Positions 27,490 to 37,125 are shown, numbered from the stretch's first letter. The stretch is DNA of 64,000 nucleotides from Demequina capsici (GCF_032102965.1 NZ_CP134880.1:310001-374000), one strand, 5' to 3'. Program-made: numbers and translations. The notes: generated from the sequence alone by a model not told the origin.

Positions 27490-28818
27490 GTGAGCGGCGC
27501 ACCACATCCCAGCCCCAGGCAGCTGGCCCTCGTGTCCATCCCGGCCCTCATCGTCGGGGTGCTGTCAGGCCTGCTCCTGGCAGGGATCGACATGGTCTCC
27601 GAAGGCCTGGAGCATGTGCTCTGGGACGGCTTGCCGTCGGCGCTCGGCGTGGAGGAGCCCGCAGGGTGGTGGACCCTGATCGTCCTCAGCGGGATCGGCC
27701 TGCTCGTGGGCCTGGCGGTGTGGAAGGTGCCAGGGCACGGAGGCCACGACTCCGCCACGGTCGAGCTGTTCGCGCCCGTGCTGCGCATCAGCGCGCTGCC
27801 AGGGGTAGCCCTGGTGCTCATCCTGGGGCTCGCCGGCGGGGTCAGCCTGGGTCCCGAGAGCCCCATCATCGCGATCGACGTCGCCCTGACCGTGTGGCTG
27901 CTCGGCAGGATCGCCCCGAACATCGGGCAGCAGGGCGCGTTCATGCTCGCCGCAGCAGGCATGCTGGGCGCGATGTTCGGCACCCCGGTGGCGGCGGCTC
28001 TCCTCATGACCGAGCTCGTCGCCGCCGCCAAGCGTGGCGGGCTCCTGTGGGACCGCCTCTTCGCGCCGCTCATCGCGGCCGGCGCCGCGACCATCACCAT
28101 GCAGCTGCTGCACGCGCAGTCCTTCAAGCTCGACCTGCCGGAGTACACGACGCCCCACCTCATCGACCTGGTCACCGCGTCGGTCGTCGCACTGATCGCG
28201 GCCGTGTTCGGCATGGCGGCGTCCATCACGATGCCGCCGCTCCACGCGCTGTTCCGCAGGCTGAACCACCCGGTCGCGTACGCGACCGCCGGAGGCGTCG
28301 TGCTCGGCCTGCTCGGATGGGTCGGGGGCCCGCTCACCCTCTTCAAGGGCGCGGCCCAGACCGGAGACCTCATCTCCCACCTCGACTCGTACGGCACGTG
28401 GCAGCTCCTGGGTCTGGCGCTCGTCAAGACCGCGGCGCTCGTCGTGGCCGCGGCGGCGGGATTCCGCGGCGGCCGCATCTTCCCGGCCGTGTTCATCGGT
28501 GCTGCGGCAGGTCTGTTCGGACATGCGCTGATGCCGTCCATGCCGCTCGCGCTCGCGGTCGCCGCAGGCGTGCTGGGCGCCGTGCTCGCGATCGGTCGCA
28601 ACGGCTGGCTGGCGCTGTTCATGGCCGCCGTGTTCGGCGGCTCCATGGCAAGCCTGTCCGTGCTGACGATCGCGCTGCTGCCCGTATGGCTGCTGGTCGC
28701 ACGCGCACCCGAGATGCTGGTGGGCCACGGTGAGATCGAGCAGATGGACGAACGCGACGCGTCCTACCTGGACCCGGCGGAGTCCGCAGGGTCGGAGGTC
28801 GAGCCGGCGGAGGAGTGA
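27490..28818 (+). CDS. ClC family chloride channel or H+/Cl- antiporter
   Basis: 442-residue polytopic protein with the ClC selectivity-filter segments: PGHGGH (in place of GSGIP), GVSLGPESPII (GxxxGPxxP with the gating Glu), GMLGAMFGTPVAAAL and GRIFPAVFIGAAAGL. The gating Glu is retained, which suits an exchanger. The GTG at 27490 follows GAAGG. It may be co-transcribed with the tad genes. The C-terminus is hydrophilic and acidic. A 13-bp hairpin follows. Confidence 0.92.
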   Translation: MSGAPHPSPRQLALVSIPALIVGVLSGLLLAGIDMVSEGLEHVLWDGLPSALGVEEPAGWWTLIVLSGIGLLVGLAVWKVPGHGGHDSATVELFAPVLRISALPGVALVLILGLAGGVSLGPESPIIAIDVALTVWLLGRIAPNIGQQGAFMLAAAGMLGAMFGTPVAAALLMTELVAAAKRGGLLWDRLFAPLIAAGAATITMQLLHAQSFKLDLPEYTTPHLIDLVTASVVALIAAVFGMAASITMPPLHALFRRLNHPVAYATAGGVVLGLLGWVGGPLTLFKGAAQTGDLISHLDSYGTWQLLGLALVKTAALVVAAAAGFRGGRIFPAVFIGAAAGLFGHALMPSMPLALAVAAGVLGAVLAIGRNGWLALFMAAVFGGSMASLSVLTIALLPVWLLVARAPEMLVGHGEIEQMDERDASYLDPAESAGSEVEPAEE

Positions 28819-28848
28819 CGGCCGCCGCGGTCGACCCGCGGCGGCCGT
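28818..28848. terminator. 13-bp hairpin between convergent genes
   Basis: ACGGCCGCCGCGG (28818-28830) and CCGCGGCGGCCGT (28836-28848) pair perfectly with a TCGAC loop, right at the ClC stop and 13 bp before the end of the convergent gene. Confidence 0.75.
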
Positions 28849-28861
28849 GATCCCGCGGGCG

Positions 28862-30730
28862 TCAGCCCGTCACCTGCACCGTCCCGAGCGACGTCCAGAT
28901 CGTGAGCTCCACGTAGTCGTACGGGTACATGTCCGGTGCGGGCGCGGGGGCGACGGCCGCGTCGGCCGTGCCCGACGATCCCTTGGCGGCCTGCCCCGAT
29001 GAGCTGGTCGCGGCACCGCCCTCGGTGCCGTCGCCCTCCGCTGCGGCGGCGGGATCGCCGTAGTACGCGTACCCGGAGTCCACGTACACCGAGCGCTGCT
29101 CGAGCACCGTGTACGTGCCGGCGGCCAGACCCGCCCCTGAATCGCACGCGTCCACCTCACGCCACAGCGACTCGGACGTGAAGGACGCACCGGGCGCCAT
29201 GTACCCGTCGGAGTAAGGGAGTGCGATGTCGGAACCGATCGCCGAGCTCGACGCCGCCGATCCGTCGGCGCCGTACAGCGTGGCGGCCGAACCCTGTGCG
29301 ACGTAGGCGTTGCCGTAGCGGTCCAGGCTCGTGGTGTAGGCGTTCGCGACCACCGCGCCGTCCCGCACCAGCACCAGCGTGGGCGTCGTCTGGTACCAGT
29401 ACGGAAGGGTCCAGCCCGACGTGTTCGTGACAGTGGCGGACAGCTCAGGGTTGTCGTCCACGACCCAGCCGTAGCTGACGCTGATCGATGACGGGAGCGT
29501 CAAGTCAACCCCGAGCAGGTCGATGGCGGCGGACTGCTGCGGGAAGGCAGAGCCGACGCCGTCGTATGCGCAGCCGTAGTAACCGGTGTTCCACGTGTCG
29601 CCGGTGGTGTCGGTGCTGTCCTGGGTGAGGACCACGCGCTGCGTCCCGGGGGCCATGTCCCACGCGCCCGAGAGGCCCTGCTCGTAGAGCGACCGGGCGG
29701 CGTCGGGGGTGAGCAGGTCGTCCGGCACGGCCGTGGCGGGCGGTGCGGTCGGGTCGGTGCCGCCCAGGTAGGCAGCGAACGGGTCGGCCACCGGGTCGCC
29801 CGCGACGACGATGTCGATCGGGTCGGACACCACCCTGAAGCCCGTGTCAGCCGCGATCCCGCTCCCGGTCGAGCCTGCCGACGTGCCGGCGGGGCCGTCC
29901 GCCACGCCAGTCGAGTCGGGCGCGACCGTGGAGGTCGAGGGGCCTGAGGGCTCCACCGCTGTGCTGGTCGCATCCGGGGCGGAGGTCGAGGTCGCGGCAG
30001 GCTCGCTGGGAACCGGCTTCTCAGGCGCGGGGCTCAGCGTCGGCACCGGAACTGGGTCCTCGTTCCAGTACTCCTGGGTGAGGACCACCTGGTACTTGCC
30101 TGCGGGCAGCGCCGTGCCGTCCCAGCAGTTCACCAGATCCATGGAGCCGGTGTCGACGGAGGTGTCGCCTTCCGCGAGGTCCAGCAGCTTGGCGTCGGAC
30201 GTGACCGGGTCGTCGGCGCTGGGATAGGTGGCCACGATGATGCCGTCCCACAGCACGTACGCGTAGGTGAACGGGCGCCCAGCAGCCAGGTGCACGTCCT
30301 CGAGCGCGGTGGCGGTCGCGGACCAGTCGATCTGCTGGCCGGGCTCGTACTCCGTCGTCGCGTCGCCCTGGGTGAGGGCGCCTGCGAGGGACACGGAGGC
30401 AGTGCCGTAGGCGAGGCCGTCGACGGTGCCGCCGCAGTACCCGGCCGCGAGCATGGTCCCGGCGGCGTCCTCCGCGGTGCCGATCGCAGGAACGTCGGCC
30501 GTGCTCCCCAGGTCCGAGCTCTTGTCGCGCTGCAGGTTCGGCACCACCAGCCCTGCGGCGACCGCGGCCACCGCTACCGTCGCGACGGCTCCCACACCCG
30601 ACGCGCGCATCGTCCTGCGTCGCTGCACCCGGCGCGCGGCCTCCGCGATCGACACCTGGGTGCCGTCCAGCGGAGACCCGTCGCCCGCGTTCCGTTCGAC
30701 CTCGCCATGCAGCCAGTCCGAAAGCCTCAT
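28862..30730 (-). CDS. Large single-pass protein with repeated ectodomain, sigma-factor partner
   Basis: 622 residues: a ~40-residue cytoplasmic N-terminus (MRLSDWLHGEVERNAGDGS), one membrane helix (about residues 47-68) and a ~550-residue exterior rich in Ser, Thr, Pro, Asp and Tyr. The exterior shows two related modules that each start with a Tyr/Cys-Gly phrase (YCGGTVDGLAYG, YYGCAYDGVG) and end C-D/W-x-G...LPAGKYQVVLTQ / GLAAGTYTVLEQ, separated by a Thr/Ser/Pro linker. Position and topology fit an anti-sigma-like regulator or effector, but no zinc HXXXCXXC is seen. ATG 30730 has AAGGAG upstream and overlaps the sigma-like gene stop. Confidence 0.85.
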   Translation of the reverse strand: MRLSDWLHGEVERNAGDGSPLDGTQVSIAEAARRVQRRRTMRASGVGAVATVAVAAVAAGLVVPNLQRDKSSDLGSTADVPAIGTAEDAAGTMLAAGYCGGTVDGLAYGTASVSLAGALTQGDATTEYEPGQQIDWSATATALEDVHLAAGRPFTYAYVLWDGIIVATYPSADDPVTSDAKLLDLAEGDTSVDTGSMDLVNCWDGTALPAGKYQVVLTQEYWNEDPVPVPTLSPAPEKPVPSEPAATSTSAPDATSTAVEPSGPSTSTVAPDSTGVADGPAGTSAGSTGSGIAADTGFRVVSDPIDIVVAGDPVADPFAAYLGGTDPTAPPATAVPDDLLTPDAARSLYEQGLSGAWDMAPGTQRVVLTQDSTDTTGDTWNTGYYGCAYDGVGSAFPQQSAAIDLLGVDLTLPSSISVSYGWVVDDNPELSATVTNTSGWTLPYWYQTTPTLVLVRDGAVVANAYTTSLDRYGNAYVAQGSAATLYGADGSAASSSAIGSDIALPYSDGYMAPGASFTSESLWREVDACDSGAGLAAGTYTVLEQRSVYVDSGYAYYGDPAAAAEGDGTEGGAATSSSGQAAKGSSGTADAAVAPAPAPDMYPYDYVELTIWTSLGTVQVTG

Positions 30731-31278
30731 GATCCGCTCCTTCCACCTCGGCTGGAGACCACCACGGTCTCCGCTGCCCTGTCGGCATCGTCGAGAGCGC
30801 CCAACGACTGCTCCAGGTGGCCGATGCCGTCGCTGAGGTAGCGCTTCACCGTCCCCTCGGCGATCTCCAGCTCCTTCGCGATCGAAGGGACCGTGAGGTC
30901 GTCGAAGTACCTCAGGACCACGCATGCGCGCACCCGCGGTGGCAGCGTCCGCAACGCGTCGGCCACCTCAGCGCCGGCGTCGATGGGGCCGAACTCGTCG
31001 TCCCCCACCTCGTCGGACTGGAACAGGTGCCTGACCCGCTGCCAGCGCTGCCCGCGCCGGTACTGGTCGATGTAGACCGTGGTGATGGCTCGACGGACGT
31101 AGCCCTCGGCCTTGTCGATCTCCAGCCCCGGGCGGGGCTTGGAGAACGTCCGGACCAGGGCGTCCTGCACGAGGTCCTGCGACTGCACAGGATCCCCGCA
31201 CACGAGGTAGGCGTAGCCGAGCAGTGCCCGTTCGCGCGTGCGGACGAGCTGCTCCATCGTGGCCCGCCAGTCGGTCAT
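30727..31278 (-). CDS. ECF-type RNA polymerase sigma factor (SigE/SigM-like)
   Basis: 183 residues with sigma region 2 (LLGYAYLVCGDPVQSQDLVQDALVRTFSKPR) and region 4 (LPPRVRACVVLRYFDDLTVPSIAKELEIAEGTVKRYLSDGI), linked by a short segment. This is the actinobacterial SigE-type ('SigE family') layout. ATG 31278 has GAGGGG 7 nt upstream; longer in-frame starts lack support. It overlaps the membrane protein gene by 4 nt (ATGA), making a sigma/transmembrane operon, probably responding to an envelope signal (inference). Confidence 0.93.
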   Translation of the reverse strand: MTDWRATMEQLVRTRERALLGYAYLVCGDPVQSQDLVQDALVRTFSKPRPGLEIDKAEGYVRRAITTVYIDQYRRGQRWQRVRHLFQSDEVGDDEFGPIDAGAEVADALRTLPPRVRACVVLRYFDDLTVPSIAKELEIAEGTVKRYLSDGIGHLEQSLGALDDADRAAETVVVSSRGGRSGS

Positions 31279-31453
31279 CGTCCATCCCCTCGCATGGCTG
31301 TCATGAGGCGCTCTCGCAGTGTCGACGCGCACCGGGCGGAAAACGTTGGGTGCGCGCGTCTGCGGGTGCACCTGTCCTTATCGTCCCTTACAGTCGACTC
31401 ACCGGCCCTGCGGTGACAACGGAGTTCTGCGGGGAAGTCCCCCAGGAGGACGT

Positions 31454-33745
31454 ATGCACGTCGCCGTCGCAGGATCCGTGGAGCTGGGATCCAACAGCCT
31501 TCTCATCGTCGTCGTCATCGGCGTGATCGCCGCAGCGGCCCTGCTGCTGTCGTGGACGCTGCGCCAACAGGTGCTGCGCGCGCGGGAGGGCACCCCGAAG
31601 ATGCAGGAGATCGCGGGCGCAGTCCAGGAGGGCGCGTCCGCGTACCTGAACCGGCAGCTGCGCACCCTGGCGGTGTTCGCGGCCGTCGTGTTCGCCCTGC
31701 TCTTCCTGCTGCCAGGGGATGCGGGCGTGCGGGTGGGCAGGTCGCTGTTCTTCCTGCTGGGGGCCGGATGCTCGGCGACGATCGGCTACATGGGCATGTG
31801 GCTCGCGGTGCGGGCGAACGTGCGTGTCGCGTCGGCGGCGACCGAGGAGGACGGGCGGTCGAAGGGCGCGAGGATCGCGTTCCGCACGGGCGGCGCGGTC
31901 GGCATGGGCGTCGTGGGTCAGGGGCTGGCGGGCGCGGCCGCGGTGGTCTTCCTGTTCCGTGAGGACGCGCCTGCGGTGCTGGAGGGGTTCGGCTTCGGCG
32001 CGGCGCTGCTGGCCATGTTCATGCGCGTGGGCGGCGGCATCTTCACCAAGGCGGCCGACGTGGGCGCGGACCTGGTGGGCAAGGTCGAGCAGCACATCCC
32101 CGAGGACGACCCCCGCAACGCGGCGACCATCGCGGACAACGTGGGCGACAACGTGGGCGACTGCGCCGGCATGGCCGCCGACCTGTTCGAGTCGTACGCC
32201 GTGACGCTGGTCGCCGCGCTGATCCTCGGCAAGGCGGCGTTCGGCGAGGACGGGCTGATCTTCCCCCTGATCGTCACGGCCGTCGGAGCGCTGGTGGCCA
32301 CCGTCGGCATCTTCCTCACCAAGGTGCGGCGGGGCGAGTCGGGCCTCAAGGCGATCAACCGCGGCTTCTACACGTCCGCCCTGGTGGGCGCGGTCCTCTC
32401 GGCCATCGCGGCGTACGTGTACCTGCCGGGTTCGTTCGCCGAGCTCTCCGGGTCGCGCCTGGCAGAGCTGGAGGGGGACCCGCGGCTCATGGCGACGCTC
32501 GCGGTGTTCGTCGGCATCGGGCTGGCAGGGCTGATCCTGTGGCTCACGGGCTACTTCACCGACACGGCCGCGACGCCCACGCAGCGGGTGGCGCGGACGT
32601 CGCTCACCGGTGCCGCCACCGTCGTCCTGTCCGGCATCGGGGTGGGGCTGACGTCGGCCGTGTACACCGCGACCGTGATCGCCGGGGCGATCGTGATCCT
32701 CTTCTCGGTGGCGGGCGGCTCCATCCCGCTGGCGCTGTTCCTGGTGTCGCTCGCGGGCTGCGGCCTGCTCACCACCGTCGGCGTGATCGTGGCCATGGAC
32801 ACCTTCGGGCCCGTCAGCGACAACGCGCAGGGCATCGCCGAGATGTCGGGGGAGGTCGACGAGGAGGCGGCGCAGACCCTGACCGACCTTGACGCGGTGG
32901 GCAACACCACGAAGGCGATCACGAAGGGCATCGCGATCGCCACGGCGGTGCTGGCGGCGACCGCGCTGTTCGGGTCGTACTCTGACGCGGTCGAGCAGGC
33001 GCTCGCGTCCGCGGCGGCCGCCATCGACTCGGTGGACTACGCGATCATCAGCCCCATGACCCTCGTGGGGGTCATCATCGGCGGCGCCACCGTGTTCCTG
33101 TTCTCCGGCCTCGCGATCGACGCTGTGACCCGGGCCGCGGGCGCGATCGTGTACGAGGTGCGGCGGCAGTTCCGCGAGATGCCGGGCATCATGACCGGCC
33201 AGCAGCGCCCTGAGTACGGGCGGGTGGTGGACATCTGCACCCGCGACTCGCTGCGGGAGCTCGTCACTCCCGGCATGCTCGCCGCGATGGCTCCCATCTT
33301 CGTCGGCTTCGGGCTGGGGATCGGCGCGCTCGCCGGCTTCCTGGCGGGCGCGATCGGCACGGGTGTGCTCATGGCGGTGTTCCTGGCGAACTCCGGCGGC
33401 TCGTGGGACAACGCCAAGAAGATCGTCGAGGACGGCCACCATGGCGGCAAGTACTCGCCTGCGCACGAGGCCACGATCATCGGCGACACCATCGGCGACC
33501 CGTTCAAGGACACCGCCGGCCCCGCGATCAACCCGCTGATCAAGGTGATGAACCTGGTCGCGCTGCTGATCGCTCCGGCGGTCGTCACGCTCACCTACGG
33601 GGCCGATGCGCACGCGTGGGTCCGGTGGGTGATCGCGCTGATCGCGGCGGCGCTCGCCGTGTCGGCAGTCATGGCTGCGGGACGGCGTGCGCACGCCGGA
33701 GACCTGGAGCACGAGGCCGACAGGGCGGCGGCTGCGGCGCGCTGA
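31454..33745 (+). CDS. hppA: Membrane-bound proton-translocating pyrophosphatase
   Basis: 763-residue pump with about sixteen helices that couples hydrolysis of pyrophosphate to H+ export. Active-site segments are present: GGGIFTKAADVGADLVGKVE, DNVGDNVGDCAGMAADLFES and GDTIGDPFKDTAGPAINP. GNTTKAITKG has Lys at the A/K signature position, the mark of K+-independent H+-PPases. AGGAGG lies 4 nt before ATG 31454. Divergent from the sigma-factor gene, monocistronic, followed by the first copy of the 101-bp palindromic repeat. Confidence 0.96.
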   Translation: MHVAVAGSVELGSNSLLIVVVIGVIAAAALLLSWTLRQQVLRAREGTPKMQEIAGAVQEGASAYLNRQLRTLAVFAAVVFALLFLLPGDAGVRVGRSLFFLLGAGCSATIGYMGMWLAVRANVRVASAATEEDGRSKGARIAFRTGGAVGMGVVGQGLAGAAAVVFLFREDAPAVLEGFGFGAALLAMFMRVGGGIFTKAADVGADLVGKVEQHIPEDDPRNAATIADNVGDNVGDCAGMAADLFESYAVTLVAALILGKAAFGEDGLIFPLIVTAVGALVATVGIFLTKVRRGESGLKAINRGFYTSALVGAVLSAIAAYVYLPGSFAELSGSRLAELEGDPRLMATLAVFVGIGLAGLILWLTGYFTDTAATPTQRVARTSLTGAATVVLSGIGVGLTSAVYTATVIAGAIVILFSVAGGSIPLALFLVSLAGCGLLTTVGVIVAMDTFGPVSDNAQGIAEMSGEVDEEAAQTLTDLDAVGNTTKAITKGIAIATAVLAATALFGSYSDAVEQALASAAAAIDSVDYAIISPMTLVGVIIGGATVFLFSGLAIDAVTRAAGAIVYEVRRQFREMPGIMTGQQRPEYGRVVDICTRDSLRELVTPGMLAAMAPIFVGFGLGIGALAGFLAGAIGTGVLMAVFLANSGGSWDNAKKIVEDGHHGGKYSPAHEATIIGDTIGDPFKDTAGPAINPLIKVMNLVALLIAPAVVTLTYGADAHAWVRWVIALIAAALAVSAVMAAGRRAHAGDLEHEADRAAAAAR

Positions 33746-33767
33746 CTCCCGCTCTCCCCCCTCCCAC

Positions 33768-33868
33768 CCGACAGTGCGAACCAACCCGGCGCGCGCCGCG
33801 TCGGCGTGTTGACCGGCGACGCGGGGTGTCGCCCGCGTTTCGGACCCCAGATTGGTTCGAACTGTCGG
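33768..33868 (+). repeat. ~100-bp palindromic repeat element, copy 1
   Basis: Terminal inverted repeats CCGACAGTGCGAACCAA (33768-33784) and TTGGTTCGAACTGTCGG (33852-33868) match at 16 of 17 positions. The interior is GC-rich and itself partly palindromic (CGCGCGCCGCG; GCGACGCGGGGTGTCGC). A related copy lies at 36979-37075. It sits 23 bp after hppA and 107 bp before the MFS start, so it may also serve as terminator or operator. Confidence 0.75.
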
Positions 33869-33974
33869 GAGGAGAGGGAGAAGTCGGCGTGGAGACCGGT
33901 TCAATCGGGCCGACCCTCCGACATTCTCAAAGCTTGGACACACGTCCGAAACCCGGCGATGGAAGGATGCCGCC

Positions 33975-35516
33975 ATGTCCCGTTCCCGTGCTCCACTCGC
34001 CGGAGTCGTCGGCGCCCTCGTGGTGGTCGAGGCGACCTCCGGCGTCCTCCAGGGCTACTACACGCCCCTCCTGTCCGACGTGGCACGCCACCTCGGCATC
34101 CACGACGCCGACGTCAACTGGTTCGAGGCGTCGCAGCTGCTGCTGAGCGCGATCGTCGTGCCGCTGCTGGCGCGCCTGGGCGACATGATCGGCCACCGCA
34201 AGGTGCTCATCGGGTCCCTGATCGTGACCGCGGCCGCCTCGTGGGGCGTGGCGTTCGCGCCGTCGTTCTGGCTGTTCACGCTGCTGTGGGCGCTCCAGGG
34301 CTTCTACGTGGTGTGGCTGCCCATGAACGTGTCGATCATCCACGCGCGCGCCCGCAAGCACCCGAACACCGCGGAGCTCACCAGCAAGGGCGCCGGCCTC
34401 ATCGTCGTCGCGCTGCAGGCAGGCGCGATCGGCGGTGCGCTCGTCGCGGGCCAGCTGGGCGGCCTGATCCCGCTGCACCTCACGCTCGCAGTGCCTGCGG
34501 TGCTCGTCACGGTCGCGCTGCTCGTGGTGATCCTCAAGGTCGAGGACCCGGGCGTCCGCGCGGGCGGCAGGGTCGACTCCTCGGGGACCGTGCTGCTCTC
34601 GCTGTCGCTGCTCGCGATCACCGGCGGCCTGGCGCTGGCGCGCGTCAACGGGTTCACCCTGTGGGTATGGGCGATGGTGCTCGTCGGCGCCGCGCTGATG
34701 TGGTGGTTCGTCCAGGTGGAGCGGCGCAAGGACGACCCTGTCATCGACATGCACCTCATCACCCGGCCCACGCTGTGGCCGGTGATCCTCACCTCCGCCC
34801 TGTTCGGCGTCTCGGTGCTGGGCGCGCAGGGGCCGCTGTCCACCTTCGCGGGCACGGACCCGACGGAGGTGGGCTACGGGCTGGGTCTCGACTCGGCATC
34901 CCGGTCGTACCTGATCGGCGCCTATGTGCTGTCGCTCCTGGTGGGCGCGGGCCTGTACGCGCGGATCTCCAAGGCCCTCCAGCCTCGCAGGGTGCTGATC
35001 GCCGCCGCGACGCTCGTGGGCGCCGGCTACCTGCTGCTGGTGCCCCTGCACGGCGGCGTGCCGACCGTGACCGCGCTGATGATCGTGGCCGGCCTCGGCT
35101 CGGGCGCGCTCGTCGCGGCGCTGCCTGCCACCGCCGCGGCCGCCGCGCCTCCGCACCAGACCGGCGTGGCCACCGGCCTGACCAACACGACGAAGACCTT
35201 GGGGGGCGCCTTCGCGTCCGCCGTCTTCGCGCTCGCGCTCGCGAACGGCGTCGACTCGGAGACGACCACGGCCGCGTCGCTCAGCGGCTATCAGACGGTG
35301 TGGGCCATCTGCGGCGTCACGGCGTTCGTGGCCGTCGGCGCCCTGCTGACCGTGCCGAAGGTGGCGTTCACGTCCGCCGACCCGGATGCGCGGGGTCTCG
35401 ACGAGTCCCCCGAGGCGCTGGCGCTGGAGGCCGTGGGGCACGACGTGGTGGTGTCGGACGCGAAGGTCGTACGCTCCGAGGAGTCCCCCGATCCTGAGCA
35501 GGAGGGCGGCCGATGA
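33975..35516 (+). CDS. MFS transporter, DHA2 (drug:H+ antiporter) type
   Basis: 513 residues with about 14 membrane helices and a motif-A-like loop (LARLGDMIGHRKVLIG), the pattern of DHA2 multidrug/metabolite antiporters in the plasma membrane. The tail is hydrophilic and acidic. ATG 33975 is chosen for GGAAGG upstream at 33961; an in-frame ATG at 33852 falls inside the repeat. The stop overlaps the peptidase start (ATGA). The substrate is not evident; the coupling suggests a peptide or conjugate handled by the peptidase (inference). Confidence 0.9.
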   Translation: MSRSRAPLAGVVGALVVVEATSGVLQGYYTPLLSDVARHLGIHDADVNWFEASQLLLSAIVVPLLARLGDMIGHRKVLIGSLIVTAAASWGVAFAPSFWLFTLLWALQGFYVVWLPMNVSIIHARARKHPNTAELTSKGAGLIVVALQAGAIGGALVAGQLGGLIPLHLTLAVPAVLVTVALLVVILKVEDPGVRAGGRVDSSGTVLLSLSLLAITGGLALARVNGFTLWVWAMVLVGAALMWWFVQVERRKDDPVIDMHLITRPTLWPVILTSALFGVSVLGAQGPLSTFAGTDPTEVGYGLGLDSASRSYLIGAYVLSLLVGAGLYARISKALQPRRVLIAAATLVGAGYLLLVPLHGGVPTVTALMIVAGLGSGALVAALPATAAAAAPPHQTGVATGLTNTTKTLGGAFASAVFALALANGVDSETTTAASLSGYQTVWAICGVTAFVAVGALLTVPKVAFTSADPDARGLDESPEALALEAVGHDVVVSDAKVVRSEESPDPEQEGGR

Positions 35517-36967
35517 GCGCGGAGGACGTGCTCGGGTCCGGTTCCGGCCCCGAGGGGTACGGCGAGCAGCCCGTCGGCGCGTCCGTCGCCGGGACGTGGA
35601 CCCCGGGCGACGAGGTCGCGAGCGCGAAGGACGCCCATGCGACCGCAGCCCGCCTCGCGGCGCTCGTGCGGATCCCGACCGTCACCCCGCAGAGCACCAC
35701 AGGGCACTCCGAGGAGGAGGCCAGGGTCTTCGCCCGCCTCCATTCCGCGCTCACCGCGCTGTACCCGCGCGTGTTCGCCCACGATCCGGAGGTGGTGGGC
35801 CGGGCCGGCCTGCTCCTCCGCGTCCCCGGCGCCTCCGCCGATGACCCCGTGGTGCTCATGGCGCACCAGGACGTGGTCCCGGTCCCTGCGGACTGGCAGG
35901 CCGAGGGCTGGGAGCATCCGCCCTTCGACGGGGTGATCGAGGACGGGTGGGTCCACGGTCGCGGCACGCTCGACGACAAGGGCGCGCTGACCGTGATGCT
36001 TGACGCCGTCGAGTCCCTGCTCGCCGAGGGGTGGACCCCCGCGCGGGACCTTCACCTGCTCATGAGCGCCGACGAGGAGTCGTACGGAAGGTGCGCGGTG
36101 GAGGGCACCGCGGTGCTCGAGCAGCGTGGAGTGACTCCCTGGCTGGTGCTCGACGAGGGCGGGGCCGTGACAGTCGGCGCCTTCCCTGGCCTGGAGCGGG
36201 AGGCGGCGGTCATCGGGGTCTCGGAGAAGGGGATCGCGACGGTGCGCCTCACGGTCGAGTCCGGCGGAGGCCACGCCTCGACCCCGCCCAAGGAGTCCGC
36301 GCCCGGCATCCTCGCGAGGGCCCTCGACGCGATCGAGAGGCACCCGCACCCGTCGTCCCTCAACGACGTGTCGGTGGAGATGTTCCAGACGGTGGGCCCC
36401 GAGGTGGAGGGGCGTCTGGGTGGCGTGCTGAGTCGCGCGGGCCTGCTGCGGCCGCTGCTGACGCGGGTGCTGCCCGGAGTGAGCCCGGAGATGGCGGCGA
36501 TGGTGCGCACCACCACCGCCATCACGCAGCTGCAGGGAAGCCCCGGTCACAACGTGCTCGCCACCAGCGCCTCGGCGATCCTCAACATGCGGGTCGCGGT
36601 GGGGAGCACGGTCGCGCAGGCGGTCGCCCACATCCGCCGCACGGTGAAGGACGATCGGGTGCGGATCGATGTGGTCGAGTCCTCCGAGCCGTCGCCGGTG
36701 TCGCCCAGCGGCGACGACGCGAGGTGGCTGGCGCTGAAGGATGCGGTCGCCGCGGCGTACCCGGACGCGATCACCATGCCGTACGTGATGCTCGCCGCCT
36801 CCGACGCTCGCCACGTGGCCAGGATCGCGCCCGCCGTCTACAGGTTCGCACCGCTGCGCATGAGCTCCGCGCAGCGTGCGGCGGTCCACGGGCCGAACGA
36901 GAAGGTGGAGGTCGAGTCGCTCGGCCGCGGCGTCGCGTTCTACCGTGCGCTTCTCACTGGCCTCTGA
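35513..36967 (+). CDS. M20 family metallopeptidase (dipeptidase type)
   Basis: 484-residue cytoplasmic zinc hydrolase. First ligand HQDVVPVP, bridging Asp in GRGTLDDKGAL, catalytic Glu in SADEESYGRCAVEG, and later Asp/Glu and His ligands in LDEGGAV and HGPNEKVEVES. The dimerisation domain lies in the middle (about residues 220-350). The N-terminal ~45 residues are an Asp/Gly-rich extension not typical of the family. Cleaves dipeptides or acylated amino acids. Translationally coupled to the MFS gene, and the pair is flanked by the two ~100-bp repeats. Confidence 0.92.
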   Translation: MSAEDVLGSGSGPEGYGEQPVGASVAGTWTPGDEVASAKDAHATAARLAALVRIPTVTPQSTTGHSEEEARVFARLHSALTALYPRVFAHDPEVVGRAGLLLRVPGASADDPVVLMAHQDVVPVPADWQAEGWEHPPFDGVIEDGWVHGRGTLDDKGALTVMLDAVESLLAEGWTPARDLHLLMSADEESYGRCAVEGTAVLEQRGVTPWLVLDEGGAVTVGAFPGLEREAAVIGVSEKGIATVRLTVESGGGHASTPPKESAPGILARALDAIERHPHPSSLNDVSVEMFQTVGPEVEGRLGGVLSRAGLLRPLLTRVLPGVSPEMAAMVRTTTAITQLQGSPGHNVLATSASAILNMRVAVGSTVAQAVAHIRRTVKDDRVRIDVVESSEPSPVSPSGDDARWLALKDAVAAAYPDAITMPYVMLAASDARHVARIAPAVYRFAPLRMSSAQRAAVHGPNEKVEVESLGRGVAFYRALLTGL

Positions 36968-36978
36968 CCGGCCCTCGT

Positions 36979-37075
36979 CCCCACTGCGAACCATCCCGAT
37001 CGCGACGCGTCGTGCGAGTCGGCGAGGCGGTCGAATCGCCCGGCGCGTCGACCTGAGATTGGTTCAGACCGTCGG
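36979..37075 (+). repeat. ~100-bp palindromic repeat element, copy 2 (degenerate)
   Basis: Aligns with copy 1 in the same orientation. The left end shares ACTGCGAACCATCCCG vs AGTGCGAACCAACCCG, the right end GAGATTGGTTCAGACCGTCGG vs CAGATTGGTTCGAACTGTCGG, with partial agreement between (GCGACGCGTCG, TCGCCCG). The terminal inversion is weaker than in copy 1. It starts 12 bp after the peptidase stop. Confidence 0.65.
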
Positions 37076-37125
37076 TGCGGAGGTCGGCGGGCGTCGCTCC
37101 CGGGCGCGCGGGTAGGCTCGCGGGC

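Noticed and set aside
31388-33976. 862-codon minus-strand open frame opposite hppA
   Set aside because: Composition is His/Arg/Gly low-complexity, as produced by reading a GC-rich gene backwards; hppA on the plus strand is unambiguous.
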